Source of the DNA: Plotosus lineatus
Taxonomy: Eukaryota > Chordata > Actinopteri > Siluriformes > Plotosidae
Length of the DNA stretch: 64,000 bases
Direction of reading: 5' to 3'
Assembly: GCA_024760905.1 (NCBI GenBank)
Contig: CM045733.1
Span: forward strand, 39,990,001 to 40,054,000
Each line of letters starts with the position of its first letter. The stretch's first letter is position 1. Shown here in pieces: positions 1 through 10,009 of the stretch. Under the pieces are notes generated by a model. The model was not told the DNA's origin and searched no databases. It saw only the letters and a program-made list of their open reading frames with translations. Both the position numbers and the translations under genes were made by a program.

Positions 1-650
1 TTCCTCCCACCTTCCAACAACATCCCCAGTTGAGGTGAGCAGCTCCTCAATTCCACTGTAGACAGTATTTGTGGAGAACTGCTTCCCTCTCCTGAGGCAA
101 CGGACCACCATCCGTTGCCTCAGGAGAGGCAACGGACCACCATCCGTTGCCTCTCCTGAGGCAACGGATGGTGGTCCAGAACCTTTTTGAGGCCAACCGA
201 TAATCGCTCTCCAGGCCCTCGCTGAACTCCTCCCATGCCCGAGATTTTGCATCAGAAACTGCTCGGGCTGCAGCACATTTGGCCTGCGTGTACATGTCTA
301 CTGCCTGTCCTACAGGCCAATAAGACCTGATAGGCCTCCTTTTTCATCTGGATGATCCTCTTCACCCTGCTGATGTCCACCACCAAGTTCGGGCATACGA
401 AAACGACAGAGGACCCCGCAAAATGTTCCCAGAAGCTCTTAACTACACAGTCAGGCCTGACAGATCTGGAGGGCGGCCTCTCTTACCATCGGATCCAGCT
501 CACCACCAGGTGTTGAGTGATTGACAGTTCAGCTCCTTTCTTCACCAGGGTGTCCAGAACATGCAGCCACAAGTCCAGTGACAAGACTACAATGTCTATC
601 ATCAAACTGTAGCCTAGCGTGTCCTGGTGCCAAGTGCACTTATGCTCGAA
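1..650 (-). mobile_element. Antisense fragment of an APE-type LINE (same family as the copy at 43.8-47.0 kb)
   Basis: Read on the minus strand, 47-295 encodes a peptide with AKSRAWEEF and YRLASKRFW. These match the linker and early RT region of the longer LINE at 44,956-46,254. The minus-strand segment 483-677 carries KCTWHQDTLG, MIDIVV and HLVVSWIRW, the end of the endonuclease domain of that family. The piece between them is shortened and frameshifted. The fragment continues off the left edge of the window and is cut at about 650, where a Tigger-like element begins. It is a dead copy, and orientation and family follow from the internal match. Confidence 0.85.
102..177. repeat. Perfect 34-bp inverted repeat with 8-nt loop
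   Basis: Bases 102-135 are the exact reverse complement of 144-177, and 136-143 form the loop. The related LINE copy near 45.3 kb has only one version of this segment, so the hairpin arose in this copy by an inverted local duplication. Template switching during replication is the likely cause (inference). Confidence 0.9.
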
Positions 651-654
651 TATA

Positions 655-1345
655 CAGTAGACCCCCGTTTTTCGCAATGGTTCGGTTCCAGCCCTTCCTG
701 CAGATCATGAAAATCCACAAGTTATTGATGCGGTTTTAAAACTTTATGTATGATATCGCATTTGCTAAATATGCTTCTGAAGCACATTCTATCGACACTC
801 TTACTCATTAATACAGTAATAATGTAGTAAAATGTATTAATGATTAAGTAAAAACTTTTTAAATATTGTACTGTGATAATATTTATAATATTAATGAATA
901 AAGCACTTAGGCTCCTTACCAGAAGCTAGCGAAGATGAAGACCACTTGAGTGGTATCATAGGGCTTAAATAATAATTAAAAACACACTACAAATATGTGT
1001 GTTCACAATTCAAGCAATCACATTGATGACATGTGTGTGAAGGAGAAAAAAAAAGAGGTGCAAACATCATCTGCAACCAATCAGCAGGAGGGAGAAAAAA
1101 AGCTCTCGGCCATTGGCTAAATTTGAGTCACGTGCCAGCAACTTCCGAGTTTGCTGCTAATCTGCAAGTATAATAATGATGATGTAAAATGTAGTAATGA
1201 TAATGTAAAACCTTTATAATTTTGAACTTTGATAATATTTATTAATAAAGTGCTTAGACTTCTTACCAGAAGCTAGAGAAGATGCAGGGCGTTTGAGTGG
1301 CATCATAGGGTTTAAATAATCATTAAAAACACACTAAAATTTTTC
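655..1345. mobile_element. Tigger-like DNA element, degraded, right end uncertain
   Basis: A TA dinucleotide at 653-654 is followed by CAGTAGACCCCCGTTTTTCG, which resembles the terminal repeats of Tigger/pogo-type elements. It interrupts the antisense LINE scrap that ends at 650. The inside is AT-rich and non-coding and holds two copies of a segment of about 160 bp (826-985 and 1182-1345). I could not find a clean matching right terminus, so the end point is a guess. Confidence 0.4.
826..1345 (+). repeat. Diverged direct duplication, unit about 160 bp
   Basis: 826-985 and 1182-1345 share the order AAAATGTA, GATAATATTTAT, TTACCAGAAGCTAG, GAAGATG, GAGTGG and ATCATAGGG, then AATTAAAAACACACTA or a close variant. 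A non-duplicated spacer with A-runs lies between them. Substitutions and small indels show the duplication is old. Confidence 0.75.
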
Positions 1346-1949
1346 AAGTTGCAAAGACAAGCAGTCTACATGGTGTAGGCACCAAGAATCATCTGGAGCT
1401 CAAGACTATTGGAAGTGATACTATCAATATGTAGCATTGTCATACTTTTGCATATTTGGAATTGCAGTGTCTCTTGTGCCTTTTGTGCGGAGGCGATATA
1501 TTTGCCTATTGCCATCCATGGAAGTCCCCAGCTTGGTAAGCCTAATGCAAGAACGGATTATCGGCCCCGGGTCTATGAAACTATTTTTAGGGCCTAGGGC
1601 TTTTTTGAATGGCATGGAAACATGACAGTATGTGCCACTCATCAGTTTAAAGCAGTAGTTTTGAGAGACTATCCAGAGTATTAAAAGCACTACATGTACA
1701 TCAGCTCTGGACAGCCTACTAATAGTTAATACTTTTAACTTTTCTTGTATTCTTGTTCTGGTGCGTTGTGAAAGAAAAAAAAAAAACTGTTCTTAAACAC
1801 TCCCCCTCGTTTTACCTAATAGAAATCTGCCAAACAATGAATAAAAAAGAATGGTCTATCTAAACTCACACTGATTCAGCAATTTTTGTCACACAAGCCA
1901 AGGAATATGTATCGGCTCATCTTTGATCTGCAGTATTTTCTCTTTGCAG

Positions 1950-2211
1950 CTGCTTTGAGGATGATGAGCCCCCATGCATAGAGCACATCGAGTATTCATC
2001 CTACAGTGAGAAATACAGCATCCAAGAGCTGGACGGCGAGGTCGATGGGAACACATCCAGTGATGATGATCACGAGGATGGGGAAGATTGCAGCAAGAAA
2101 ACCTGGCACAGGAAGTCGCCAGTGTTTCGTCACGCCTGTCATCAGGATTCCTTAGAGACTCTGAGCCTTATGAGCAGCAACATCAACGTCAACAAGACAC
2201 ACTTAAGCTAG
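1950..2211 (+). CDS. Putative terminal coding exon of an unidentified host gene
   Basis: A polypyrimidine tract ending in TTTTCTCTTTGCAG (acceptor AG at 1948-1949) precedes an open frame of 86 codons, 1951-2208, closed by TAG at 2209-2211. Base 1950 would complete a codon split across the intron. The peptide begins CFEDDEPPCIEHIEYSSYSE, has an acidic middle (TSSDDDHEDGED) and a basic patch (KKTWHRK), and ends NVNKTHLS. No membrane segment or enzyme motif is visible. It looks like the cytoplasmic or disordered C-terminus of a protein whose other exons lie outside the window. It has no match to the retroelement ORFs here. I do not recognise the protein. A chance open frame is possible, but the acceptor, the frame length and the non-repetitive composition argue for a real exon. 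Confidence 0.5.
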
Positions 2212-2518
2212 ACAGGAATGAGGGTAATTAGGGTATTTATGCCAAGCAGTACATTATTTACACAAGCTGTAATAAGAGCATGTCCCGTGTCACTAAAAAA
2301 AAAAACAGTGAAAATTTACCTGGAGCAAGGCTATTAAATATAGTAATATTCAATAATGTTAGCTAAACAAAATCAAAGATCTAAATTTTGATTTTTAGTT
2401 TGAAAGCTCCGAAGCCAACAAGTAGAGCTTGAAATATTTCTCTAAAATACTGCTATAATGATTTGTGGGGTGCACATTTACTAGAGAATGAGTGTTTTAG
2501 CTTCCATTTCCATGTAGG

Positions 2519-2701
2519 GTATTTGGCAGACACCCCTACCCAGGGCGACTAACATTTTTGTCCTATTTAAACAACTGATGAGATGAGGTACTTGAGGGTA
2601 AAGGGCTTTTCTCAAGGGCCCAACAGTGGCAGAGTGATGGGATTGGGTCCTGAATGCCCAACTTTCTGATTAGGAACCATAACTTACCTGAGCCACCACT
2701 A
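2519..2701 (-). mobile_element. tRNA-derived SINE, minus orientation (family with GTAAGT...GGATAA tail)
   Basis: The left end TTTGGCAGACACCCCTACCC is the SINE 3' tail. The middle AAGGGCCCAACAGTGGCAG is the body. The right end is a decayed tRNA-like head read on the minus strand (GGTGGCTCAGGTAAG at the start of the head). A second copy lies at 60,313-60,497. The family is a common teleost interspersed repeat. Confidence 0.7.
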
Positions 2702-2814
2702 CCAATATCAATTCAATTTTGATGAATATGTCGGTTTCCTGGCAAAGCTACCCCAACTCACTGGCTGTCCTCCTTCTCTCACATAGCTAATCTTTCTCAA
2801 TCATGTCAATATCT

Positions 2815-2966
2815 CCACTTTAACAACCAAAAGATGTCTCTATTTCATTCCACTAAAGCCACTCAGATATTTGTTTAGCCCCTTGTCATCTCAAGGTTAA
2901 ACTACTTCAACCCACTCTTGACTGGTCTGCCTTTGAGTGTCATTTGACCCCTGAAATTGCAAGTGG
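2815..2966 (+). mobile_element. L2-clade LINE scrap (reverse-transcriptase thumb region)
   Basis: The frame through 2886-2948 reads VISRLNYFNPLLTGLPLSVI. This matches the conserved VISRLDYCNSLLAGLP block found downstream of the palm in L2/CR1-type reverse transcriptases. Just upstream, KATQIFV followed by a stop and PL also fits that family. Stops interrupt the frame and both flanks decay quickly. It is a short inactive relic, and strand and family are judged from this motif alone. Confidence 0.6.
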
Positions 2967-3401
2967 AAAAGTCCGAGATCATGTTTTGATTTTTTTTTTT
3001 TAATATTTTTTAAATGGTAGAGAAATTAAAAAATATATATTTATTAATATCGTGCTCAATGCAGGGGTCATAACCACTCGTGTACAGGAGTAACTAAATT
3101 ATTTCAGAAAGAGTGAAAGATTGAAAAGTTTGAAATCATATTTCTAATTTCTTGAGAAAGCATTACTATGTTTGCCTCTCCCCCCAAAAATTGCTATTAC
3201 TGTATCCCTATCATGTGTGACATTTGCATGATGTCTTATGTTGTTGTTTTTTTGTGTGTGCAAAAGTTAAAGCTTGTCTTTTATTGCTGGCAGCTATTCA
3301 GCTAATACTAGTAATGCAAGTTATTAATTTTACCATTCATAAAGCTCTTATAACTATTTAATCAGCCAAAACATCTGTATATTAATTGATGTATGTAAAA
3401 G

Positions 3402-3440
3402 CAAGCAAGCAAACAAACAAACAAACAAACAAACAAACAG
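3402..3440 (+). repeat. (AAAC)n microsatellite
   Basis: Three AAGC units pass into about seven AAAC units. Confidence 0.9.
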
Positions 3441-3728
3441 TGTTAAACTCAAGCTAAAGTATTCATGTCAATTTTAATAATTTCAAGATTCATATATAAT
3501 CACATATTAATGAGTGTGTAATGACATTACTTACTAAATGATTTTTATGTCATGTAAACAGCAGAAGGTCAAAATGATGTTCATTGTATTTTTTAAATGG
3601 TAATTTAGTTGCTTTAGTCAGTAAGTTCTCATGCACTAAAGTGAAGAATTATTGTAATGTTAAATCTTTTATTTTTATTATTTTTTTTTTTTTGCATTTT
3701 TGTCCCAATATAAAAGAAATAAAAGGCA

Positions 3729-4062
3729 ACATGATGTTGTACTGGTCAGCATGCCCACCTCACAGCCAGAAGGTCCCGGGTTTGAGCTCCAGGAGTTTGA
3801 GGTCGCATTTCTGTCTAGCGCTTGCATGAGTTTCAAACAGGGACTCCAGTTTCCTCTCACAGTCCAAAGACGTGCATATTAGACTAACTGGAAGTTTCAA
3901 ATTGCCCCATAGGTGTGAATTTAAATGTGAATGGTTGTATGTGTTGCCATTATTTGGTCTGGCAAGCTGTTTACCCTGTTTTTGCCCAGGGCTAGCTAAG
4001 ATACGTACCAGCCTCCCAGCAATCCTAGTAGTATTAACCAGCTTTGAAAATGAATGAATTAT
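3729..4062 (+). mobile_element. tRNA-derived SINE, near full length, plus orientation
   Basis: The head (TACTGGTCAGCATGCCCACC, then GTCCCGGGTTTGAGCTCC) gives decayed pol III A- and B-box-like sequences. The body carries TCACAGTCCAAAGACGTGCA, the complement of the CTTTGGA..GTGGGAGGAAAC block seen in the minus copies at 8.6 and 38.3 kb. The 3' end reads CCAGCCTCCCAGCAATCCTA and closes with GAAAATGAATGAATT. Minus-strand relatives are at 8584-8880, 38,200-38,498 and 48,250-48,394. Confidence 0.75.
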
Positions 4063-5390
4063 TGAATTGTGTAAAGTAGAAAAAAATATAATATACATCT
4101 AAAAATGAAACAAAAATAAAAAAATACAGGGTAAAATAACATATAAACATTGCACTCATCATGTCAAAATTCCACTGAAAGCAGTTTGCACTGGAAATGT
4201 TTCCCCCCCCCCCCCACCCCCAGCAAATGAAGAAAACTAATTTTAGAAATTAATTACAAAATAATTCACCCCCCCCTTTTTTTTCTACAAATAGTGTATG
4301 TAACATGTTTCTGTGTGACACACACACACTCATTCACTACTTGCTTTTAACTGTAATTAAACGAAATGTACTTTAAATTAATACAATTTCTGAATCATTA
4401 AAAACTATCAACTGTAATATGTATTGGAAACATAAGGATTTTAAAAAGTAAACTGATCCTAATAACTTGATTTGTTAAAAAAAGCATTAATTTTATGTAA
4501 AATAAACTTTGAAAAGTTTGTACATCTATTATAATAGCTTATGAAATTACCAAACTGCACTTATTAAAGTTACCTGTATACATTACAGACGTTTTGCGCA
4601 TTCCTTACATCAGCATAATGTGAATCATTTACTTATTTAAATAGTTTTGCAGCATTTAATGTTGACGGAAAAAAATTGATTAGCTTAAATCGGCTAGTGA
4701 ACGGCTAGTGAGCGTTTCTGAAGTTTATTTGCGCTTTAAAGCTCATGATTTCAATGCGATTTCTAAGAGTCAGAAAAACCCAGAAATATAGAAATAGCAA
4801 TATTTTGATGCTGTATCTAGACATACTCCTGATAATAGTGCTGATAATAGTGCTGATAAGACACCCCAGTGTGTTTTTTTTTTTTTTTTTTGTTAATTTC
4901 ATCTCTTGCATTATTCACCTTGTGGTTTATTGTAATTCTCGATTAATGATGTTATGTGCTACAAGTATCCGTCTGTTCTGTAATCCCACGCTGCTCTTTG
5001 CTGATAGGACCGATAATTTGATCACAGTCTGATAAAGAAGCTTGCTGAGCTTTTCTGATGTAGTTTACATATGAAAGAAAACATGAAAAGATTTTTTTCA
5101 TTACATGGAAGAATGTAGACGCATATGGCTGTTATGCTACAACTTTTGGATGAAAAAACACACTTGTCTGTAAATGATCCTCACACATGAATTAAATCAT
5201 GTTACATGTAGAGGTCTGGATGTGGACATGATGCAGAAATAGAGCTGCACCTGTGATTCATCCATATTTACAAATTTGGAAACAGGGTGGATCAGAAACC
5301 TGTACACAGGAGAATCTGTAGGGCTTCAGTGCAATGTGGCTCAGGCAGCGGCTAAAGGTGGGGTGACTGTTGGTATGATACCCAGCTGAC
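4063..5390. other. AT-rich DNA without a recognisable gene
   Basis: It contains C-runs near 4203-4217 and 4268-4275, a short CA tract near 4318-4329 and a T-run at 4873-4891. The short open frames here are AT-driven and match nothing I know. Confidence 0.6.
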
Positions 5391-5399
5391 AAAGCTGTC

Positions 5400-5660
5400 T
5401 TTAGGGACAGTTTGATACAATATATCAATATATAGGATATTACAGAATGACATGAACACTGTGCAATATATGTAATATTTATACGTATATAATATATTAG
5501 GACGTGATGCGAAACAATACATTAGGATACAATGTAATGTGATGCCATGTACTAAAATGCAATTTAATGCAATACAAGACAATACAATACAATATAATGT
5601 GATACAATATAGTAATGTGATATCAAACAGTATGATGTAACACAATATTAAATAATGTGA
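5400..5660 (+). repeat. Degenerate AT-rich tandem repeat
   Basis: Variants of AATACAATRTAATGTGATR recur with a period of roughly 14-20 bp. GATACAATGTAATGTGATG near 5528 and AATATAATGTGATACAATAT near 5590 are examples. Units have drifted in sequence and length. Confidence 0.6.
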
Positions 5661-6406
5661 TTCCTGCTATAGTGTGGTTTTGTGTTAGAAGTGCAATACA
5701 GTCAGTATCGCAGTATTGCATTCTGATGTACGTGATTGGTTCAACCTGCAGGTAATTTCCTGTTGCCAATCTCCTGATGTCAGAAAAAAACAAGACGTTC
5801 CTTCATATGTAAAACACCTACAACCGGCCGAGCGTTAAAAAAATAATGTGTACATTTTTAAATGTACTGTTAAAAGGTTAATGCTTAAGAGACCAAAATC
5901 TGAAATTTCTGTGTTTATTTATTCATTCAGAAAACAAAAACAAACACAAACAAAAACAAACGAACAACAAAAACAAGCAAAAAAAAAAAAAAAACACATA
6001 AAGAAATAATTTTAATGTTTTATTTCCCAATGTTTGTTAGTCATTGCTACTCATCTTCATGCCTCTCCCTGCACATCAGTGTGCTTAGAATAAAGCAACT
6101 GCTGCTGAAAGAATGTGAAAAGAGAGAGAGAACAAAAGGATGCTACAGATGTATAATGAATTGTCAGTGCCACATCTGCTGTGTTTCATGATCATTTATT
6201 ATTATTTTTTTTACATTTAAAAAGGAAGTTATTTCTAAGTAAAGTGAAGTGAAGTGAAAAATATTTCAACATTATAACTGAGTGTCATGTATTACTGTAC
6301 TTCTGTTATTTTCAGTGTAATACACATAATCACACAGACTGTTTGATGAAGTTATAATCAAAGAGGAGTTTTTTTCTTTTCTTTTTTTACAAGGTGGCTT
6401 CATTAC
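5661..6406. other. AT-rich DNA without a recognisable gene
   Basis: It holds an A/C-rich stretch (5937-5998), a short GTGAA run near 6241 and pyrimidine runs at 6370-6388. I see no coding or element signature. Confidence 0.6.
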
Positions 6407-6710
6407 TTCTTCTTTTCCTTTTAGCTATTCCCTTCAGGGGTTGCCACAGCAAATCATCTGATGGATCTGAAGATGGTTTGGACATGTACAGAGGAGAGAT
6501 AGTGAACATATTGGCAGTAGGATGCTGAGGTTGGAACTACAAGGCAGAAGGCCTAGAGGAAGACCAAAGAGAAGATTTATGGATGTGGTGAAGGATAACA
6601 TGAAGGTAGTTGGTGTAAAAGAAGAAGATGCAGAGGACAGGGTGAGATGGAGGCAGATGATTTGCTGTGGTGACCCCTGAATGGAGCAGCCGAAAAGAAA
6701 AGAAGAAGAA

Positions 6711-6711
<1 letters not shown>
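6407..6711 (+). mobile_element. RTE-type LINE 3' fragment in foldback form (RTE-a)
   Basis: 6470-6711 is the RTE 3' end: it encodes the tail block GHVQRRDSE-like, then RRPRGRPKRRF, then CCGDP, and closes with an (AAG)n tail. 6408-6460 is an inverted copy of the same last 55 or so bases (CTTCTTCTTTTCC through GCCACAGCAAATCATCTG). The unit is therefore bounded by imperfect inverted repeats of about 55 bp. A (CA)n array starts directly at the 3' tail. Confidence 0.85.

Positions 6712-6777
<66 letters not shown>
6711..6777 (+). repeat. (CA)n microsatellite, about 33 units
   Basis: It grows directly from the (AAG)n tail of the RTE fragment. Cys-Val or Thr-His frames across it are artefacts. Confidence 0.98.
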
Positions 6778-6779
<2 letters not shown>

Positions 6780-7040
6780 TTTGTGACTTTCACTGCTCAT
6801 ACAAAATCACCCTCTCAATCTATCACTTTGGATATGGGGTTCAGGATTCTGCAATTTGGAAATCTTTGAGTAAACTGAAAGCCTGCAAATTTTAATTGAC
6901 ACAAAGTTAGGTAATAAAACCTGTGTACCATTTTGAGGGATGGGTTTGATGATCAAATGACATAATTTAGATTGTTTTATTTAACTTATAAACTTATACT
7001 GGATTTCCCACTTTGTGGTTGCATTCGTAAAGCTATACAA

Positions 7041-7112
<72 letters not shown>

Positions 7113-7120
7113 GTGTATGT
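7041..7120 (+). repeat. (TG)n microsatellite, about 38 units
   Basis: A near-perfect TG array with a GCG and a TAT interruption near its end. It is complementary to the CA array 264 bp upstream. Confidence 0.98.
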
Positions 7121-8436
7121 ACACATTTAATGTGTAATATATTAGACACTTTCTATGCTGTTTGGGTTGTCTCATTAATGAATTGTGAAAAATGTGTGTC
7201 ATCATCAGGGGTGATACACATATTAATCCACACTTCATCCAGCTGCGCTCAAGCTATTCATCACAACAGCAAAGCTGTTAAAAAGGAAATATAAAATGTC
7301 TGTGTACATCTTTACATATATTTATTTTTTACATGAAAGACAACTGCGAAGACTTTGTACAGCTTCAGAGAAAACTAGAGGCATCAGAGAAGATATTCAA
7401 ATGTTATATTTTACCTCCTTTTGATCTTATTGTAATAATCCATTTTTAAGATAAAGGACATGATGTTCCAGTATCATTATGCTTTTAAATAACTCAAAAT
7501 GAAAAACATGAAGAATAAACACTAACAAGGCCATGCCTATTATTAAATATATCAGTTGCAACATGCCCACAAGACATAAGTGACAATTTATCTCCCCTGA
7601 GATTCATTTCCCAAAAATATATCTTGAAAATAGATTTCTGAATGTGAGGATTATTAAAATCCCAGCAGCTTATTCTTGTTGTTTTTGCTTTTATATCATT
7701 CTTATAAAATAGTTCACAGTTGGAAGAACTTCAGTCACCATAAACTACAGGGTGCCTGAGGGGAAAGTGAGCTAGCATATAAAATGCACTTCTGTTTTTT
7801 TTTTCCATGCTTCATTTTTTTTTTCAGTTTGCTTTTCTAATCATGGACAGGAGAGCAGAGTGGAGTACAAATAGCCAAGGCATGTTGGTATTCTATCAGC
7901 AGACTGAGCAAAAGCTGAGCAAAAAGCAGATTTAAATAAGTAATGGCAGCTTGCTAGAGCTGTGCGTTATAAATGTTTAACTGGTATTACCCAGCAGCAG
8001 AAGGAGCAGCTGGTGGACACGCTGGGCCGCCGCACTACACCAGTTCTGCTGTTTAAATGAATGTAGACTGCAGTTTTGTAGTCGTTATTACACACTGTTC
8101 CCTCGACACACAGACTTATCAAATACACCGTTTCTGTACATTAATTCCTAATGACAGTACTGTTTGTTCTACACACAAACTCTTCTTCAACAAATGTGAT
8201 ACAACATTTCTAAAGTGTTCCATCAACACATTTTATCATATTAAAAAAAGCTTTAACACTCAGAATTCTGACACTTGGCTGTTTTCAAAAGCTAAAGATT
8301 TTCAATCAAACAATACATATTATTCATCCAGTCATTCATTTTCTGAACTACTTTCGTAAATGTAAAAAGATAAAATAAAATAAAAAAATACTGATAAGAA
8401 TATATTATATTTAACAACTATTTATTTATTAGCCAC
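7121..8436. other. Non-repetitive DNA, no firm gene
   Basis: Mostly AT-rich. The exception is a GC-richer patch at 7988-8059, where one frame reads ITQQQKEQLVDTLGRRTTPV and then LLFK before a stop at 8057-8059. It could be a short exon, but no convincing acceptor or homology is visible. Confidence 0.5.
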
Positions 8437-8447
8437 AGATATTATTA

Positions 8448-8497
<50 letters not shown>

Positions 8498-8508
8498 AAT
8501 AATAATAA
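8437..8508 (+). repeat. (ATT)n microsatellite switching to (AAT)n
   Basis: ATT units run to about 8494 and then invert to AAT units for about 15 bp. The 3' part can pair with the main array. Confidence 0.95.
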
Positions 8509-8583
8509 ACAAATTTCTGATTAATATGGTGAACTGAGAACCAAAACTGTTTCTTCACTGTCCTTCATATTCAGGGAACTAAC

Positions 8584-8880
8584 ATTCATTCATTCATTCT
8601 CTGAACCACTTAATCCTAATTAATGATCCTAATCACAGGGCCAACACTCAAACAACCATTTATACTCACTCTCACACCTAGCGGTGATTTGGAACAGCCA
8701 GGTAACCTACTGTGCATGGTTTTGGAGTGTGGGAAGAAACCGGAGTACCCAGAGGAGACCCACACAGGCACCGGGAGAACATGCAAATTCCACACAGAAA
8801 CAACCATACTGGGAATTGAACCCATGACTTTCTTGCTGTGAGGTGGACATGCTAACCACTACACACCCTGCCACCGGGGT
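8584..8880 (-). mobile_element. tRNA-derived SINE, minus orientation, near full length
   Basis: It starts with the tail (ATTCATTCATTCATTCTCTGA) and continues with GATTTGGAACAGCC, the GTGTGGGAAGAAACCGGAG core and AACATGCAAATTCCACACAG. It ends in a tRNA-like head on the minus strand (B-box complement GGGAATTGAACCC; A-box side GCTAACCACTACAC). It is the same family as 3729-4062. Confidence 0.8.
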
Positions 8881-8959
8881 GGTAACAGTGTTAAATATTA
8901 TTCCATACTTCAACTCTCACTGCTTTCAAAATTGGCAGTGGGTCCGTCATAGTGGTAAA

Positions 8960-9480
8960 TAGTGAAGAATGCACATTAATAGGTAGGTGACAGGTACTGT
9001 GCGACCAATAATAAATGTAATGCATGTGCTAATAAGCGAGCAATAATAGGTAGGTTTGTATTAATACAATAGTATTTATGGTTCTGGGACTGTGGCAATG
9101 AGTAATAATTTATTAGTATGTTGTAATTAGCTAGTTATAATAGGTACGTTTGTGTTGATAAAATAAAAATAATGCAAAAGTTAAGGATATTTAGCTAATA
9201 GCAAATCATAATTATATTGTGATTGGCTAAAGAAATTGTGATTGGCTAAAGAAACTAGAGCTGTTCTTACTAACTAATTACTACTTACTTGTCTATTATA
9301 ATTGACTTATAATAGACACGTAAGGGGTAATTAGTTAATAATAATAGGTATGGCTATAATTTTGTAAATAATACATTGGTTTGTGGTGCTATGTCAGTAT
9401 TGATATAAAAAGTATTTTATAAGTGTTAATAAGCTAGTAATAGCTGGAATGTGGTCATTAGCTAGTACAATTGGCCCACG
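8960..9480. repeat. Degenerate array around AATAGGTAGGTTTGT with a palindrome
   Basis: The motif AATAGGTASGT recurs near 8980, 9049, 9140 and 9344, linked to TTAGCTAGT/GCTAATAA phrases. 9222-9257 is a tandem pair of GTGATTGGCTAAAGAAA-like units. 9290-9314 contains the palindrome arms TCTATTATAA and TTATAATAGA around TTGAC. The region is non-coding. Confidence 0.55.
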
Positions 9481-9601
9481 ACTTACGAAATGAATTAATT
9501 CCAGAGCCTTTTTTTGTAGCCTGAAATGTTTGGAAGTAGAGGCGTTTTTTGCATGTAAACCGCGTGATTCATTTCAAGGCTTCCAAGACTACCCCATAAA
9601 C

Positions 9602-9800
9602 CAGTGGTTCTTAACCTTGTTGTCGGTACTGAACCCCACCAGTTTCATATGTTTATTCACCGAACACTTCTTTATTGAAAAATAAAATATGATTTTTTTT
9701 CAAATTCAAGACATAAGTATATGTTTTTACGGGGGCACCAAAATGAACCGTACATTAACTGCACTGTGTTCAAAGAACAAAACCAATACAATGCATGAAC
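9602..9800 (+). mobile_element. hAT-type terminal fragment (CAGTGGTTCTTAACC)
   Basis: CAGTGGTTCTTAACCTTGTT followed by GAACCCCACCAGTTTCATAT is a typical hAT end sequence of fish genomes. No transposase frame and no partner terminus were found, and the 3' limit is uncertain. Just before it, 9478-9510 (CCACGACTTACGAAATGAAT) resembles a Tigger-like end. Confidence 0.55.
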
Positions 9801-10009
9801 TCCCCCATCACAACTACTTACATTTTTATGTGAGGTGCGCATCTGAGTGGGTGCACGCGCATCTGTGTGTGAGTGCGCTCACGCATCTGTATGTGTGTGT
9901 ATTTGTTTTGTTTACATCGTATGCATTATTTTTGAATGTTTAATCATTATTATAAGCATTTATAGTCGTGAATAGGTATTTATTGATATTCTATACCTGT
10001 AATGGGGGC

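Noticed and set aside
5352..5645. 97-codon minus-strand frame rich in Cys, Ile and Tyr
   Set aside because: It follows the degenerate AATACAATGTAATGTG repeat and has no domain.
6434..7294. Open frames rich in Cys-Val or Thr-His on both strands
   Set aside because: They are translations of (CA)n/(TG)n microsatellites. The same applies at 16,733-16,930 and 58,687-59,197.
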